Below the pieces are notes generated by a model. It was not told the origin of the DNA and did not search any database. It worked only from the letters and a program-made list of their open reading frames with translations. A program made the position numbers and the translations under genes. This document shows positions 44,112 through 56,738 of a DNA stretch of 64,000 nucleotides, piece after piece. Positions within the stretch are counted from its first letter, which is position 1. Each line of letters begins with the position of its first letter. Source of the DNA: Pegea sp. RAD2-039 (taxonomy: Eukaryota; Chordata; Thaliacea; Salpida; Salpidae); NCBI GenBank assembly GCA_034620365.1, contig JAQGEQ010000349.1, forward strand, positions 94,503-158,502, written 5' to 3'.

Positions 44112-45775
44112 TGATGAGGTCATTCTAATTCAATCTGATTTTGATTATTTTCTGATTGCTTGAAAACGTTGATTATCTATTTACTATTATTCTTGAAATA
44201 TAAAATAAAAGTTATCTGCTCAAAGTAGAGCTAATTATATCTAAGACAAATTATAGAGTTAGTAAAAGAAATGAAATAATAACCAAATTTACTTTTATAT
44301 TAGCTTTTTTTATATCTTATATTCATAGTAGAACTTTATTGAAAACTCAAATATCATCTTCCTAAAGAGTAAACAAATAATCAAACCATGTAAAAACTTG
44401 CTTCGTCATCAGTATCTTTCTCAAGAAAATATCAAAGATTTAAATAATAAGTTAGCCTCCAGCCGTAAAATTTTCTTCAAACTATCATCAACCTTTCTTC
44501 TGTAGAAGGCTTTGTAAGAGTACTGTTCCTGACTTGTAAAGCAAGTCCAGTAACATGTGTCCTTATGGTGTTCGTTGACAGAAACTAAAGTGAAATGGAA
44601 TGAAGAGTTTTCTTTGTCGATGTACACAACACTTACTGCCTCTGGTAGCATCTTCTGCTAATCTTTTGCTGGTTGTTCTGTGGACTTAATTGACACATCA
44701 CTGCCTTTTAAACTATTCTCTTCTTCTGCTGACCCTTTTAGTAGTAAGGAGCTGTACTACTGCTTGAAACATCTTTTCATTGTAAATAATCCTTCAGTTC
44801 TTGAAACAAAGAAGCCTTCGACTGGTCTGAATGGATACTTCAAGTTCTAGAAAGTGAAAAAATCCCAAGATGCTAATTCTATCTTCCAACTCAGGACTTT
44901 GGTATTTGTTCGACTTCTTTTTTAAAGTTCAGGATAAACACAACCGACTTTTAATCAGCTATAATGAAGAATTCATCGCACAAGTAACTGACTCCACTTT
45001 CAAACCAACTTAATAATGGGAGTAACCTCCTTTTCCACTACTAGGTGTGACAACCACGATTCTTGCATAGATCTGTACAAAATGGCCACTGTACTTGCAG
45101 TTTGATTGAAAGTTGATACAGCTACATCACTTGCATTCAACCGAAAATGATGAAGATTCATAAATAGATTGTAATGTTGATTTGGAAATATCTTTCATGA
45201 GTTGTTCAAGTTTCTGATTCTCTATTTTTCTTCAACGGAACTGATGGAAGTTCTTTAATCGTTGAATTTTATCTAAAAATTGCAAGTTGGTATTAGGTGA
45301 TAAGCAAAAAGTCTTGATGACTTTGCATTTGCAGATGACTGAGGATCCATAAGATGTTTCCAGATCTTATTAACTTGGGGTTTTTACACGTTATCCTCGA
45401 AACCAGAGATTTTGTTTGAGCTCCATCTACAGTTTTGAATGGTTTAAAATCATATTTCTGTCTATAAACGATTTAAGAAACCTTTTTGATTTATAAAGCT
45501 TATACTGAGATGACTGTAGAATAATTTTAGTGGAAAACACTAATGTATTTTTAAGCTCATTGCTTGTTATTAGTTTAAGTCATTTTACTTTCAAACATTT
45601 CCATTTGTAAATACAATCTCAATACATTTTCAAATACAAATATATTAAATTTACTAACCTCAACAGTCGGAAAGGTTTAGTCTCTATTGAGTTGGATACC
45701 CGGTGGTAGGCTGGTTTTAACAATAAAAAGCAAAACAACTAACAACTATCTCATTTATCTTCAATCAATGTAATG
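44112..45775 (-). repeat. E module 3
   Basis: Carries an intact 76-codon ORF at 44421-44651, with local changes near the end (LKKILRLEAN instead of LKKIEVLEAN). Confidence 0.7.
44421..44651 (-). CDS. Hypothetical 76-aa ORF of E module 3
   Basis: Same frame and length as in E module 1. Differences include NEHHKDTCYW for KEHHKDTSYW, FYRRKV for FYRGKV and KILRLEA for KIEVLEA. Product unknown. Confidence 0.3.
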   Translation of the reverse strand: MLPEAVSVVYIDKENSSFHFTLVSVNEHHKDTCYWTCFTSQEQYSYKAFYRRKVDDSLKKILRLEANLLFKSLIFS

Positions 45776-46509
45776 CTAGTTTACCGAGCTATTGATATAA
45801 ATCAACAAACTTATTAAAAGAAAAATGTTTACAAAATTTCATTTAATTGAATTTTTAAATTTAAAAGTTTAGCTGATAAATTATTTAAATAATGAAATTC
45901 AAACTGATTTTTAACTTTCATAAACTTTCTTAGATTAAATTATATTAGACAAAACAACATTTAACTTATTAGTAAATGATTTGAAAAGTTTCAAAAAAAG
46001 CTAAAACAACTTCTTAGTAATATTTGAATGATTTAACTTGAAAGAAACTAATTTCTTCGTTTGTGAATCCTTTAAAACTGTTAGGATAAAATGATTTTGG
46101 AAATTACAGGCTTTGTTGTTTGTCTGTTTATACAAAAGAAAATATTAACTAGAATCTATTTGAATTTAGTTTTAATTTAATTCCATCAATAATTTATTTA
46201 TTTTTGAAATTTTCATATTTCTTTTACTCAGTCTAATTTGTGACTAGCAAATTCATTTCAACAATTTCTAATTCCTTCATTTTAACAAAGAAGCAATTCA
46301 GTAGAAATAAATTTAAATGAAATTTTAATTTATTTATCTTAGATTTTAAACGTAACTTGACTTGTATTTAATTTTATTGTTCTTAATATATTTTTGTCGT
46401 TTTACAAACAAGCATACATCCTTCACCACTATTAAAATAATTAAATAAATTTTCTGTTATGTTTCCAAAATTATCATTCTTTAATTAATCATAAAATGTA
46501 CAAAAATAT

Positions 46510-46592
46510 CCTTCGAGCCGGATTCGAACCAGCGACCTATGGATTTCTATGTACGCTACAGTCCACCGCTCTACCAACTGAGCTATCGAAGG
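46510..46592 (-). tRNA. tRNA-Tyr (GTA), unit 12
   Basis: Consensus; followed by E module 4, so two E units stand side by side. Confidence 0.95.
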
Positions 46593-48255
46593 TGATGAGG
46601 TCACTCTTATTCAATCTGATTTTGATTATTTTCTGATTGCTAAAAAATGTTGATTATCTATTTACTATTATTCTTCAAATATAAAATAAAAGTTATCTGC
46701 TCAAAGTAGAGCTAGTTGTATCTAAGACAAAATATAGAGTTAGTAAAAGAAATGAAATAATAACCAAATTTACTTTGATATTAGCTTTTTTATATCTTAT
46801 ATTCATAGTAGAACTTTATTGAAAACTCAAATATTATCTTCCTAAAGAGTAAACAAACAATCAAACCATGTAAAAACTTGCTTCGTCATCAGTATCTTTC
46901 TCAAGAAAATATCAAAGATTTAAATAATAAGTTAGCCTCCAGCACTTCAATTTTCTTCAAACTATCATCAACCTTTCCTCTGTAGAAGGCTTTGTAAGAG
47001 TACTGTTCCTGACTTGTAAAGCAAGTCCAGTAACATGTGTCCTTATGATGTTCGTTGACAGAAACTAAAGTGAAATGGAATGAAGAGTTTTCTTTGTCGA
47101 TGTACACAACACTTACTGCCTCTGGTAGCATCTTCTGCTAATCTTTTGCTGGTTGTTTTGTGGACTTAATTGACACATCACTGCCTTTTAAACTATTCTC
47201 TTCTTCTGCTGACCCTTTTAGTAGTAAGGAGCTGTACTACTGCTTGAAACATCTTTTCGTTGTAAATAATCCTTCAGTTCTTGAAACAAAGAAGCCTTCG
47301 ACTGGTCTGAATGGATACTTCAAGTTCTAGAAAGTGAAAAAATCCCAAGATGCTAATTCTATCTTCCAACTCAGGACTTTGGTATTTGTTCGACTTCTTT
47401 TTTAAAGTTCAGGATAAACACAACCGACTTTTAATCAGCTATAATGAAGAATTCATCGCACAAGTAACTGACTCCACTTTTAAACCAACTTAATAATGGG
47501 AGTAGCCTCCTTTTCCACTACTAGGTGTGACAACCACGACTCTTGCATAGATCTGTACAAAATGGCCACTGTACTTGCAGTTTGATTGAAAGTTGATACA
47601 GCTACATCACTTGCATTCAACCGAGAATGATGAAGATTCATAAATAGATTGTAATGTTGATTTGGAAATATCTTTCATGAGTTGTTCAAGTTTCTGATTC
47701 TCTATTTTTCTTTAACGGAACTGATGGAAGTTCTTTAATCGTTGAATTTTATCTGAAAATTACAAGTTGGTGTTAGGTGATAAGCAAAAAGTCTTGATGA
47801 CTTTGCATTTGCAGACGACTGAAGATCCATAAGAGGTTTCCAGATCTTATTAACTTGGGGTTTTTACACGATATCCTAGAAACCAGAGATTTTTTTTGAG
47901 CTCGATATACAGTTTTGATTGGTATAAAGTCATTTTTCTGTCTATAAACGATTTAAGAAACCTTTTTGATTTGTAAAGCTTATACTGAGATGACTGTAGA
48001 ATAATTTTAATGAGAAACACTAATGTATTTTTAAGCTCATTGCTTGTTATTAGTTTAAATCATTTTACTTTCAAACATTTCCATTTGTAAATACAATCTC
48101 AATACATTTTCGAATACAAATATATTAAATTTACTAACCTCAACAGTCAGAAAGGTTTAGTCTCTATTAAGTTGGTTACCCGGTGGTAGGCTGGTTTTAA
48201 CCATAAAAAGCAAAACAACTAACAACTATCTCATTTATCTTCAATCAATGTTAAT
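46593..48255 (-). repeat. E module 4
   Basis: Intact 76-codon ORF at 46901-47131. Very similar to E module 3 over its whole length, consistent with a recent duplication of the unit. Confidence 0.7.
46901..47131 (-). CDS. Hypothetical 76-aa ORF of E module 4
   Basis: Shares NEHHKDTCYW with module 3 but keeps the common KIEVLEANLL ending. Product unknown. Confidence 0.3.
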   Translation of the reverse strand: MLPEAVSVVYIDKENSSFHFTLVSVNEHHKDTCYWTCFTSQEQYSYKAFYRGKVDDSLKKIEVLEANLLFKSLIFS

Positions 48256-48989
48256 GCTAGTTTACCGAGCTATTGATATAAATCAACAAACTTATTAAAA
48301 GAAAAATGTTTATCAAACTCATTTAATTAAATTTTTAAATTTAAAAGTTTAGCTGATAAATTATTTAAATAATGAAATTCAAACTGATTTTTAACTTTCA
48401 TAAACTTTCTTAGATTAGATTATATTAGACAAAACAACATTTAACCTAACAGTAAATGATTTGAAAAGCTTCAAAAAAAGCTAAAACAACTTCTTAGTAA
48501 TGTTTGAATGATTTAACTTGAAAGAAACTAATTTCTTCGTTTGTGAATCCTTTAAAACTGTTCAGAAAAAATCATTTTGGAACTTACAGGCTTTGTTGTT
48601 CGTCTGTTTATACAAAAAAAATATTAACTAGAATCTATTTGAATTTTGTTTTAATTTAATTCCATAAATAATATATTCATTCTTCGAAATTTTCATATTT
48701 CTTTTACTCAGTCTAATTTGTGACTAGCAAATTCTTTTCAACAATTTCTAATTCCTTCATTTCAACAAAGAAGCAATTCAGTAGAAAGAAGTTTAAATGA
48801 AATTCTAAATTATTTATCTTAGATTTTAAACGTAACTTGACTTGTATTTAACCTTATTGTTCTTAATATATTTTTGTCGTTTTACAGACAAGCATATATC
48901 CTTCACATTTATTGAAATAATTAAAAAAAATTTCTGTTATATTTGCAAAATTATCATTCATCAATAAATCTTAAAATGTACAAAATTAT

Positions 48990-49072
48990 CCTTCGAGCCG
49001 GATTCGAACCAGCGACCTATGGATTTCTATGTACGCTACAGTCCACCGCTCTACCAACTGAGCTATCGAAGG
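48990..49072 (-). tRNA. tRNA-Tyr (GTA), unit 13
   Basis: Consensus copy. Confidence 0.95.
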
Positions 49073-49309
49073 TGATAAGAGTGTTTTAGTATTAGCTGAT
49101 TGCTCATTATTCTAGATATTAAGAAAACAAATTAGTGAACTGCTCTTAAACTATAAAGTGATCAGTTTATTGTGTAATAGTTGAATTTCAAAATCTAACT
49201 TTAAAATTTTGTTTTGACCAATTGAAATTATGTAATGGCACTTGAGTTATGAAGAGCAGTTTCATCAACAAAGTTTGATTTTAAAAATTATACTTTTCTA
49301 ATTATCAGT

Positions 49310-49381
49310 GGCTTGTTGGTCTAGGGGTATGATTCTCGCTTTGGGTGCGAGAGGTCCCGGGTTCAAATCCCGGACGGGCCC
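49310..49381 (+). tRNA. tRNA-Pro (TGG), unit 13
   Basis: C5 to T in the acceptor, giving a T5-G68 wobble next to the T4-G69 wobble; the stem is weakened. Confidence 0.88.
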
Positions 49382-49817
49382 TTTGTTGCTAACATTTTTG
49401 GTGTATAATCATTAATTATCAAATAAACAAAGTTTTCGAACAATTCTTTTACTAAAGCTTTGTCAAGAATTTATTAAAAAAGTTGTTAGGTAATGTGATA
49501 TTTAGGTCAAGTGCTTTTGAAAGGCAAGGAAGATAATAGTTCTAAATCACCCGGCATTCATATTTATCATTTAGGCAGGTGTAGTTTTAACAGATTACCT
49601 CAAACTTTAATAAAACCTAAAAAAATAAGCTTGACTCTGATCTAATATTTGAAGTTTTCTCTTATAGTCTTTTATTTAGTTTGTTTTTGTTTAGTGCAGT
49701 AGAAACACTGTTAAAAATTTGTATGTTTATATGTTAGCTAAATTCAAACTAAGTAACTAATTATAGGAGTGACAATTTGGAAACTGCTTGAATACAATAT
49801 TGGCCACTCTTTTCATC

Positions 49818-49890
49818 GGGGGTGTAGCTCAGATGGTAGAGCGCGCGCTTAGCTTGTGCGAGGTACCGGGATCAATGCCCGGCATCTCCA
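49818..49890 (+). tRNA. tRNA-Ala (AGC), unit 13, degenerate
   Basis: The anticodon loop is TTAGCTT: position 37, almost always a purine, is T. The acceptor 3' strand reads CATCTCC (G5-T68 wobble). Probably a pseudogene or a poor decoder. Confidence 0.75.
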
Positions 49891-50944
49891 TTTTTTTGGA
49901 AACAAACTTTTAGCTTGAAAGTTTAGAAGAAAGTTAATTAAGTTAATTTATATGTTTAAGTTAAGATTATATATCTAATTTTCAAGTAATATTATTCCTT
50001 AACTCAAAACTTTAAGAACAACTTGACATCATCTTACAATCTACTTTTTGAATTACCAAGACATTCTTCATAAATGATATTAGAACAAAACTCAACATAA
50101 AATATATTGAAGCTTTTTAACAACAATAGTATTTATGTTTATTTTTCATCAAGCTATTAGTCATTTTTTAATGATAATTTATCAAGCTATTGATAAACAT
50201 CAACAAACTTATATGTTACAATTATAATGTATTCTATTAGATCAAACGTGATAAAAGAAAAAGGTTTTTAAAATTCATTTCATTGGATTTTTAAATTTAA
50301 AAGTTTAGCTGATAAATTATTTAAATAATGAAATTCAAAATGATTTTTAACTTTCATAAACTTTCTTAGATTAAATTATATTAGACAAAACAACATTTAA
50401 CCTATTAGTAAATGATTTGAAAAGTTTCAATAAAAGCTAAAACAACTTCTTAGTAATATTTGAATCACTTAACTTGAAAGAAACTAATTTCTTCGTTTGT
50501 GAATCCTTTAAAACTGTTAGGATAAAATGATTTTGGAACTTACAGGCTCTGTTGTTCGTCTGTTTATACAAAAGAAAATATTAACTAGAATCTATTTGAA
50601 TTTAGTTTTAATTTAATTCCATCAATAATTTATTTATTTTTCGAAATTTTCATATTTCTTTTACTCAGTCTAATTTGTGACTAGCAAATTCATTTCAACA
50701 ATTTCTAATTCCTTCATTTTAACAAAGAAGCAATTCAGTAGAAATAAATTTAAATGAAATTTTAATTTATTTATCTTAGATTTTAAACGTAACTTGACTT
50801 GTATTTAATTTTATTGTTCTTAATATATTTTTGTCGTTTTACAAACAAGCATATATCCTTCACATTTATTAAAATAATTAAATAAATTTTCTGTTATATT
50901 TGCAAAATTATCATTCTTTAATTAATCATAAAATGTAATAAAAT

Positions 50945-51027
50945 CCTTCGAGCCGGATTCGAACCAGCGACCTATGGATTTCTATGTACGCTACAGTCCA
51001 CCGCTCTACCAACTGAGCTATCGAAGG
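50945..51027 (-). tRNA. tRNA-Tyr (GTA), unit 14
   Basis: Consensus; followed by E module 5. Confidence 0.95.
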
Positions 51028-52685
51028 TGATGAGGTCACTCTTATTCAATCTGATTTTGATTATTTTCTGATTGCTAAAAAATGTTGATTATCTATTTAC
51101 TATTATTCTTGAAATATAAAATAAAAGCTCTCTGCTCAGAGTAGATCTAATTATATCTAGGACAAATTATAGAGTTAGTAAAAGAAATGAAATAATAACC
51201 AATTTTACTTTGAAATTAGTTTTTTTATATCTTATATTCATAGTAGAACTTTATTTAAAACTCAAATATTCTCTTCCTAAAGAATAAAAAAATAATCAAA
51301 CCATGTAAAAACTTGCTTCGTCATCAGTATCATTCTCAAGAAAATATCAAAGATTTAAATAATAAGTTAGCCTCCAGCACTTCAATTTTCTTCAAACTAT
51401 CATCAACCTTTCCTCTGTAGAAGGCTTTGTAAGAGTACTGTTCCTGACTTGTAAAGCAAGTCCAGTAAGATGTGTCCTTATGGTGTTCTTTGACAGAAAC
51501 TAAAGTAAAATGGAATGAAGAGTTTTCTTTGTCGATGTACACAACACTTACTGCCTCTGGTAGCATCTTCTGCTAATCTTTTGCTGGTTGTTTTGTGGAC
51601 TTTAGTTCACACCTCACTGCCTTTTAAACTATTCTCTTCTTCTGCTGACCCTTTGACTAGTAAGGAGCTGTACTACTGCTTGAAACATTATTTCGTTGTA
51701 AATATTACTTCAGTTCTTGAAACAAAGAAGCCTTCGACTGGTCTGAATGGATACTTCAAGTTCTAGAAAGTGAAAAAAGCCCAAGATGCTAATTCTATCT
51801 TCCAACTCAGGACTTTGGTATTTGTTCGACTTCTATTTTAAAGTCTAGGATGAACACAACCAACTTTTAATCAGCTATAATGAAGAATTCATCGCACAAG
51901 TAACTGACTCCACTTTTAAACCAACTTAATAATGGGAGTAGCCTCCTTTTCCACTACTAGGTGTGACAACCACGACTCTTGCAAAGATCTGTACAAAATG
52001 GCCACTGTACTTGCAGTTTGATTGAAAGTTGATACAGCTACATCACTTGCATTCAACCGAGACTGATAAAGATTCATAAATAGATTGTAATGTTGATTTG
52101 GAAGTATCTTTCATGAGTTGTTCAAGTTTCTGATTCTCTTTTTATCTTCAACGGAACTGATGGAGGTTCTTTAATCGTTGAATTTTATCTGAAAATTGCA
52201 AGTTGGTATTAGGTGATAAGCAAAAGTATTGATGACTTTGCATTTGCAGATGACTGAAGATTCATAGGAAGTTTCCAGATCTTATTAATTTGGGGTTTTT
52301 ACACGATATCCTTGAAACTAGGGTTTTTTTTGAGCTCCATATACAGTTTTGAATGGTTTAAAATCATATTTCTGTCTATAAACGATTTAAGAAACCTTTT
52401 CAAATTATAAAACTTATACTGAGATGACTGTAGAATAATTTTAGTGAGAAACACTAATGTATTTTTAAGCTTATTGCTTGTTATTAGTTTAAATCATTTT
52501 ACTTTCAAACATTTCCATTTGTAAATACATTTTCAAATACAAATATATTAAATTTAATAACCTCAACAGTCGGAAAGGTTTAGTCTCTATTGAGTTGGTT
52601 ACCCGATGGTACGCTGGTTATAACCATAAAAAGCAAAACAACTAACAACTATCTCATTTATCATCAATCAATGTTAATGCTAGTT
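51028..52685 (-). repeat. E module 5
   Basis: Intact 76-codon ORF at 51336-51566. Near its right end the conserved block reads CCCGATGGTACGCTGG instead of CCCGGTGGTAGGCTGG. Confidence 0.7.
51336..51566 (-). CDS. Hypothetical 76-aa ORF of E module 5
   Basis: Same protein as module 1 apart from the second residue (ML for MV). Product unknown. Confidence 0.3.
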   Translation of the reverse strand: MLPEAVSVVYIDKENSSFHFTLVSVKEHHKDTSYWTCFTSQEQYSYKAFYRGKVDDSLKKIEVLEANLLFKSLIFS

Positions 52686-53410
52686 TACCGAGCTATTGAT
52701 ATAAATAAACAAACTTATTAAAAGAAAAATGCTTATAAAATTTCATTTAATTGAACTTTTAAATTTAAGACTTTAGCTGATAAATTATTTAAATAATGAA
52801 ATTCAAACTGATTTTTAACTTTCATAAACTTTCTTAGATTAAATTATATTAGACAAAACAACATTTAACCTATTAGTAAATGATTTGAAAAACTTCAAAA
52901 AAAGCTAAAACAACTTCTTAGTAATATTTGAATCACTTAACTTGAAAGAAACTAATTTCTTCGTTTGTGAATATTTTAAAACTGTTCATAAAAAATCATT
53001 TTGGAACTTACAGGCTTTGTTGTTCGTCTGTTTATACGAAAAAAATATGTACTAGAATCTATTTGAAATTTTGTTTTAATTTAATTCCATAAATAATATA
53101 TTCATTCTTCGAAATTTTCATATTTCTTTTACTCAGTCTAATCTGTGACTAGCAAATTCTTTTCAACAATTTCTAATTCCTTCATTTTAACAAAGAAGCA
53201 ATTCAGTAGAAAGAAATTTAAATGAAATGCTAAATTATTTATCTTAGATTTTAAAACTAACTTTACTTTTATTTAACCTTATTGTTCTTAATATATTTTT
53301 GTCGTTTTACAAAAAAGCATATATCCTTCACATTTATTAAAATAATTAAATAAACTTTCTGTTCTATTTGCAAAGTTCATTCTTTAACTAATCATAAAAT
53401 GTAATAAAAT

Positions 53411-53493
53411 CCTTCGAGCTGGATTCGAACCAGCGACCTATGGATTTCTATGTACGCTACAGTCCACCGCTCTACCAACTGAGCTATCGAAGG
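53411..53493 (-). tRNA. tRNA-Tyr (GTA), unit 15
   Basis: One T-stem change (CCAGC for CCGGC) that replaces the T51-G63 wobble by a T-A pair, so the fold is improved. Confidence 0.93.
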
Positions 53494-55155
53494 TGCTGAG
53501 GTTACTCTAATTCAACTTGATTTTCATTTTTTTCTGATTACTTTAAAATGTTGATTATCTATTTACTATTATTCTTGAAATATAAAATAAAAGCTATCTG
53601 CTCAGAGTAGATCTGGTTGTATCTAAGACAAATTATAGAGTTAGTAAAAGAAATGAAATAATAACCAATTTTACTTTGATATTAACTTTTTTTATATCTT
53701 AAATTCATAGTAGAACTTTATTTAAAACTCAAATATTATCTTCCTAAAGAGTAAACAAATAATCAAACCATGTAAAAACTTGCTTCGTCATCAGTATCTT
53801 TCTCAAGAAAATATCAAAGATTTAAATAATAAGTTAGCCTCCAGCACTTCAATTTTCTTCAAACTATCATCAACCTTTCCTCTGTAGAAGGCTTTGTAAG
53901 AGTACTGTTCCTGGTTTGTATAGCAAGTCCAGTAAGATGTGTCTTTAAGGTGTTCTTTCACAGAAACTAAAGTAAAATGGAATGAAGAGTTTTCTTTGTC
54001 GATGTACACAACACTTACTGCCTCTGGTAGCATCTTCTGCTAATCTTTTGCTGGTTGTTTTGTGGACTTTAGTTGACATCTTACTGCCTTTTAAACTATT
54101 CTCTTCTTCTGCTGACCCTTTGAGTAGTAAGGAGCTGTACTACTGCTTGAAACATCTTTTTCGTTGTAAATAATCCTTCAGTTCTTGAAACAAAGAAGCC
54201 TTCGACTAGTCTGAATGGATACTGCAAGTTCTAGAAAGTGAAAAAATACCAAGATGCTAATTCTATCTTCCAACTCAGGACTTTGGTATTTGTTCGACTT
54301 CTTTTTTAAAGTTCAGGATAAACACAACCGACTTTTAATCATCTATAATGAAGAATTCATCGCACAAGTAACTGACTCCACTTTTAAACCAACTTAATAA
54401 TGGGAGTAGCCTCCTTTTCCACTACTAGGTGTGACAACCACGACTCTTGCATAGATATGTACAAAATGGCCACTGTACTTGCAGTTTGATTGAAAGTTGA
54501 TACAGCTACATCACTTGCATTCAACCGAGAATGATGAAGATTCATAAATAGATTGTAATGTTGATTTGGAAATATCTTTCATGAGTTGTTCAAGTTTCTG
54601 ATTCTCTTTTTTCTTTAACGGAACTGATGAAGGTTCTTTAATCGTTGAATTTTATCTGAAAATTGCAAGTTGGTATTAGGTGATAAGCAAAAAGTCTTGA
54701 TGATTTTGCATTTGCAGACGACTGAAGATCCATAAGAGGTTTCCAGATTTTATTAACTTGGGGCTTTTACACAATATCCTAGAAACCAGAGATTTTTTTT
54801 GAGCTCGATCTACAGTTTTGAATGGTTTAAAATCATATTTCTGTCTATAAAAGATTTAAGAAACCTTTTTGATTTGTAAAGCTTATACTGAGATGACTGT
54901 AGAATAATTTTAATGAGAAACACTAATGTATTTTTAAGCTCATTGCTTGTTATTAGTTTAAGACATTTTGCTTTCAAACATTTCCATATGTAAATACAAT
55001 CTCAATACATTTTCGAATACAAATATATTAAATTTACTAACCTCAACAGTCGTAAAGGTTTAGTCTCTCTTGAGTTGGTTACCCGGTGGTAGGCTGGTTT
55101 TAACCATAAAAAGCAAAACAACTAACAACTATCTCATTTATCATCAATCAATGTT
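53494..55155 (-). repeat. E module 6
   Basis: Intact 76-codon ORF at 53803-54033 with the most divergent sequence of the five. Confidence 0.7.
53803..54033 (-). CDS. Hypothetical 76-aa ORF of E module 6
   Basis: Changes include KEHLKDTSYW, and WTCYTNQEQ for WTCFTSQEQ. Several differences alter residues, so no clear sign of purifying selection is visible by eye. Confidence 0.3.
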   Translation of the reverse strand: MLPEAVSVVYIDKENSSFHFTLVSVKEHLKDTSYWTCYTNQEQYSYKAFYRGKVDDSLKKIEVLEANLLFKSLIFS

Positions 55156-55894
55156 AATGCTAGTTTACCGAGCTATTGATATAAATCAACAAACTTATTA
55201 AAAGAAAAATGTTTACAAAATTTCATTTAATTGAATTTTTAAATTTAAAAGTTTAGATGATAAATTATTTAAATAATGAAATTCAAACTGATTTTTAACT
55301 TTCATAAACTTTCTCAGATTAAATTATATTAGACAAAACAACATTTAACCTATTAGTAAATGATTTGAAAAGTTTCAAAAAAAGCTAAAACAACTTCTTA
55401 GTAATATTTGAATGATTTAACTTGAAAGAAACTAATTTCTTCGTTTGTGAATCCTTTAAAACTGTCCAGAAAAAATCATTTTGGAACTTACAGGCTTTGT
55501 TGTTCGTCTGTTTATACAAAAAGAAATATTAACTAGAATCAATTTGAATTTAGTTTTAATTTAATTCCATAAATAATTTATTTATTTTTCGAAATTTTCA
55601 TATTTCTTTTACTCAGTCTAATCTGTGACTAGCAAATTCTTTTCAACAATTTCTAATTCCTTCATTTTAACAAAGAATCGATTCAGTAGAAATAAATTTA
55701 AATGAAATTCTAAATTATTTATCTTAGATTTTAAACGTAACTTGACTCGTATTTAATTTTATTGTTCTTAATATATTTTTGTCGTTTTACAAACAAGCAT
55801 ATATCCTTCACATTTATTAAAATAATTAAATAAACTTTCTGTTATATTTGCAAAATTATCATTCTTTAATTAATCTTAAAATTTACAAAAATAT

Positions 55895-55977
55895 CCTTCG
55901 AGCCGGATTCGAACCAGCGACCTATGGATTTCTATGTACGCTACAGTCCACCGCTCTACCAACTGAGCTATCAAAGG
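55895..55977 (-). tRNA. tRNA-Tyr (GTA), unit 16
   Basis: Acceptor starts CCTTTGA, giving a T5-G68 wobble; otherwise consensus. Confidence 0.9.
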
Positions 55978-55998
55978 TGATAAGAGCGTTTCAGTATT

Positions 55999-56342
55999 AC
56001 CTGATTGCTCATTATTCTAGATATCAAGCAAACAAATTAGTGGGCTGCTCTTAAGCTATAAAAGCAAAAAATTGATCAGTTTAATGTGTAATAGTTAAAT
56101 TTAAAAATCTAACTTTAAACGTTTGTTTTGACCAATTGAAATTATGTAATGGCACTTGAGTTATGAAGAGCTTGTTCATCAACAAAACTTTATTTTCAAA
56201 AATATACTTTTCTAATTAACAGTGGCTCGTTGGTTTAGGCGTATGAATTTACAAAAGTTTAAATAAATCACTTTTTGCTTATATATTTTAACAACAGTTC
56301 ACTAATTTGTTTTCATGATATCTGAATAATGAGAAATCAGGT
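55999..56342. repeat. Inverted repeat of the tRNA-Tyr 5' flank
   Basis: The left arm (55999-56076) contains ACCTGATTGCTCATTATTCT, then GATATCAAG, CAAATTAGTG and AAGCAAAAAATTGAT. The right arm (about 56268-56342) is its reverse complement with a few changes: ATCACTTTTTGCTT, then CAGTTCACTAATTTG, GATATCTGAATAATGAG and AAATCAGGT. The spacer is about 190 bp. No other unit has the right arm, and it begins where the tRNA-Pro of this unit breaks off. Confidence 0.85.
56224..56246 (+). pseudogene. tRNA-Pro 5' fragment, unit 16
   Basis: GGCTCGTTGGTTTAGG and a few more bases match the acceptor and D arm. The rest of the gene is replaced by the inverted copy of the Tyr flank. It carries two point changes (GTTT for GTCT, GGCG for GGGG). 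Confidence 0.9.
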
Positions 56343-56665
56343 GTGATAATAAGTTCATGTCCTGTTTAACGGCAAGGAAGATAATGGCTCATAATCACCC
56401 GGCATTTATACTTATCATTAAGCCAGGTGTAGTTTTAATGGATTAGCTTAAACTTTATTAAAACGTAAGAAAATAAACTTGACTCTGATCTAATATTTGA
56501 AGTTTTCTCTTATAGCCTTTTATTTAGTTTGTTTTTGTTTAGAGTAGTAGAAACACTGTTAAAAATTTGTACGTTTATATGTTAGCTAAATTCAAACTAA
56601 GTAACTAAATATAGGAGTTACAATTTGGAAACTTCTTGAATATAACGTTGGCCATTGTTTTCATC

Positions 56666-56738
56666 GGGGGTGTATCTCAGATGGTAGAGCGCGCGCTTAG
56701 CATGTGCGAGGTACCGAGATAAATGCCCGGCACCTCCA
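56666..56738 (+). pseudogene. tRNA-Ala, unit 16, degenerate
   Basis: G10 to T in the A box (TGTATCTCAG) and two changes in the T arm (CCGAGATAAATG for CCGGGATCAATG) that break both the stem and the B box. The anticodon AGC is kept. Its downstream spacer is class M. Confidence 0.8.

Noticed and set aside
51515-54173. Plus-strand ORFs of 63-83 codons over E modules 5 and 6
   Set aside because: Antisense to the 76-codon ORF, present in only two of six modules, with low-complexity ends.
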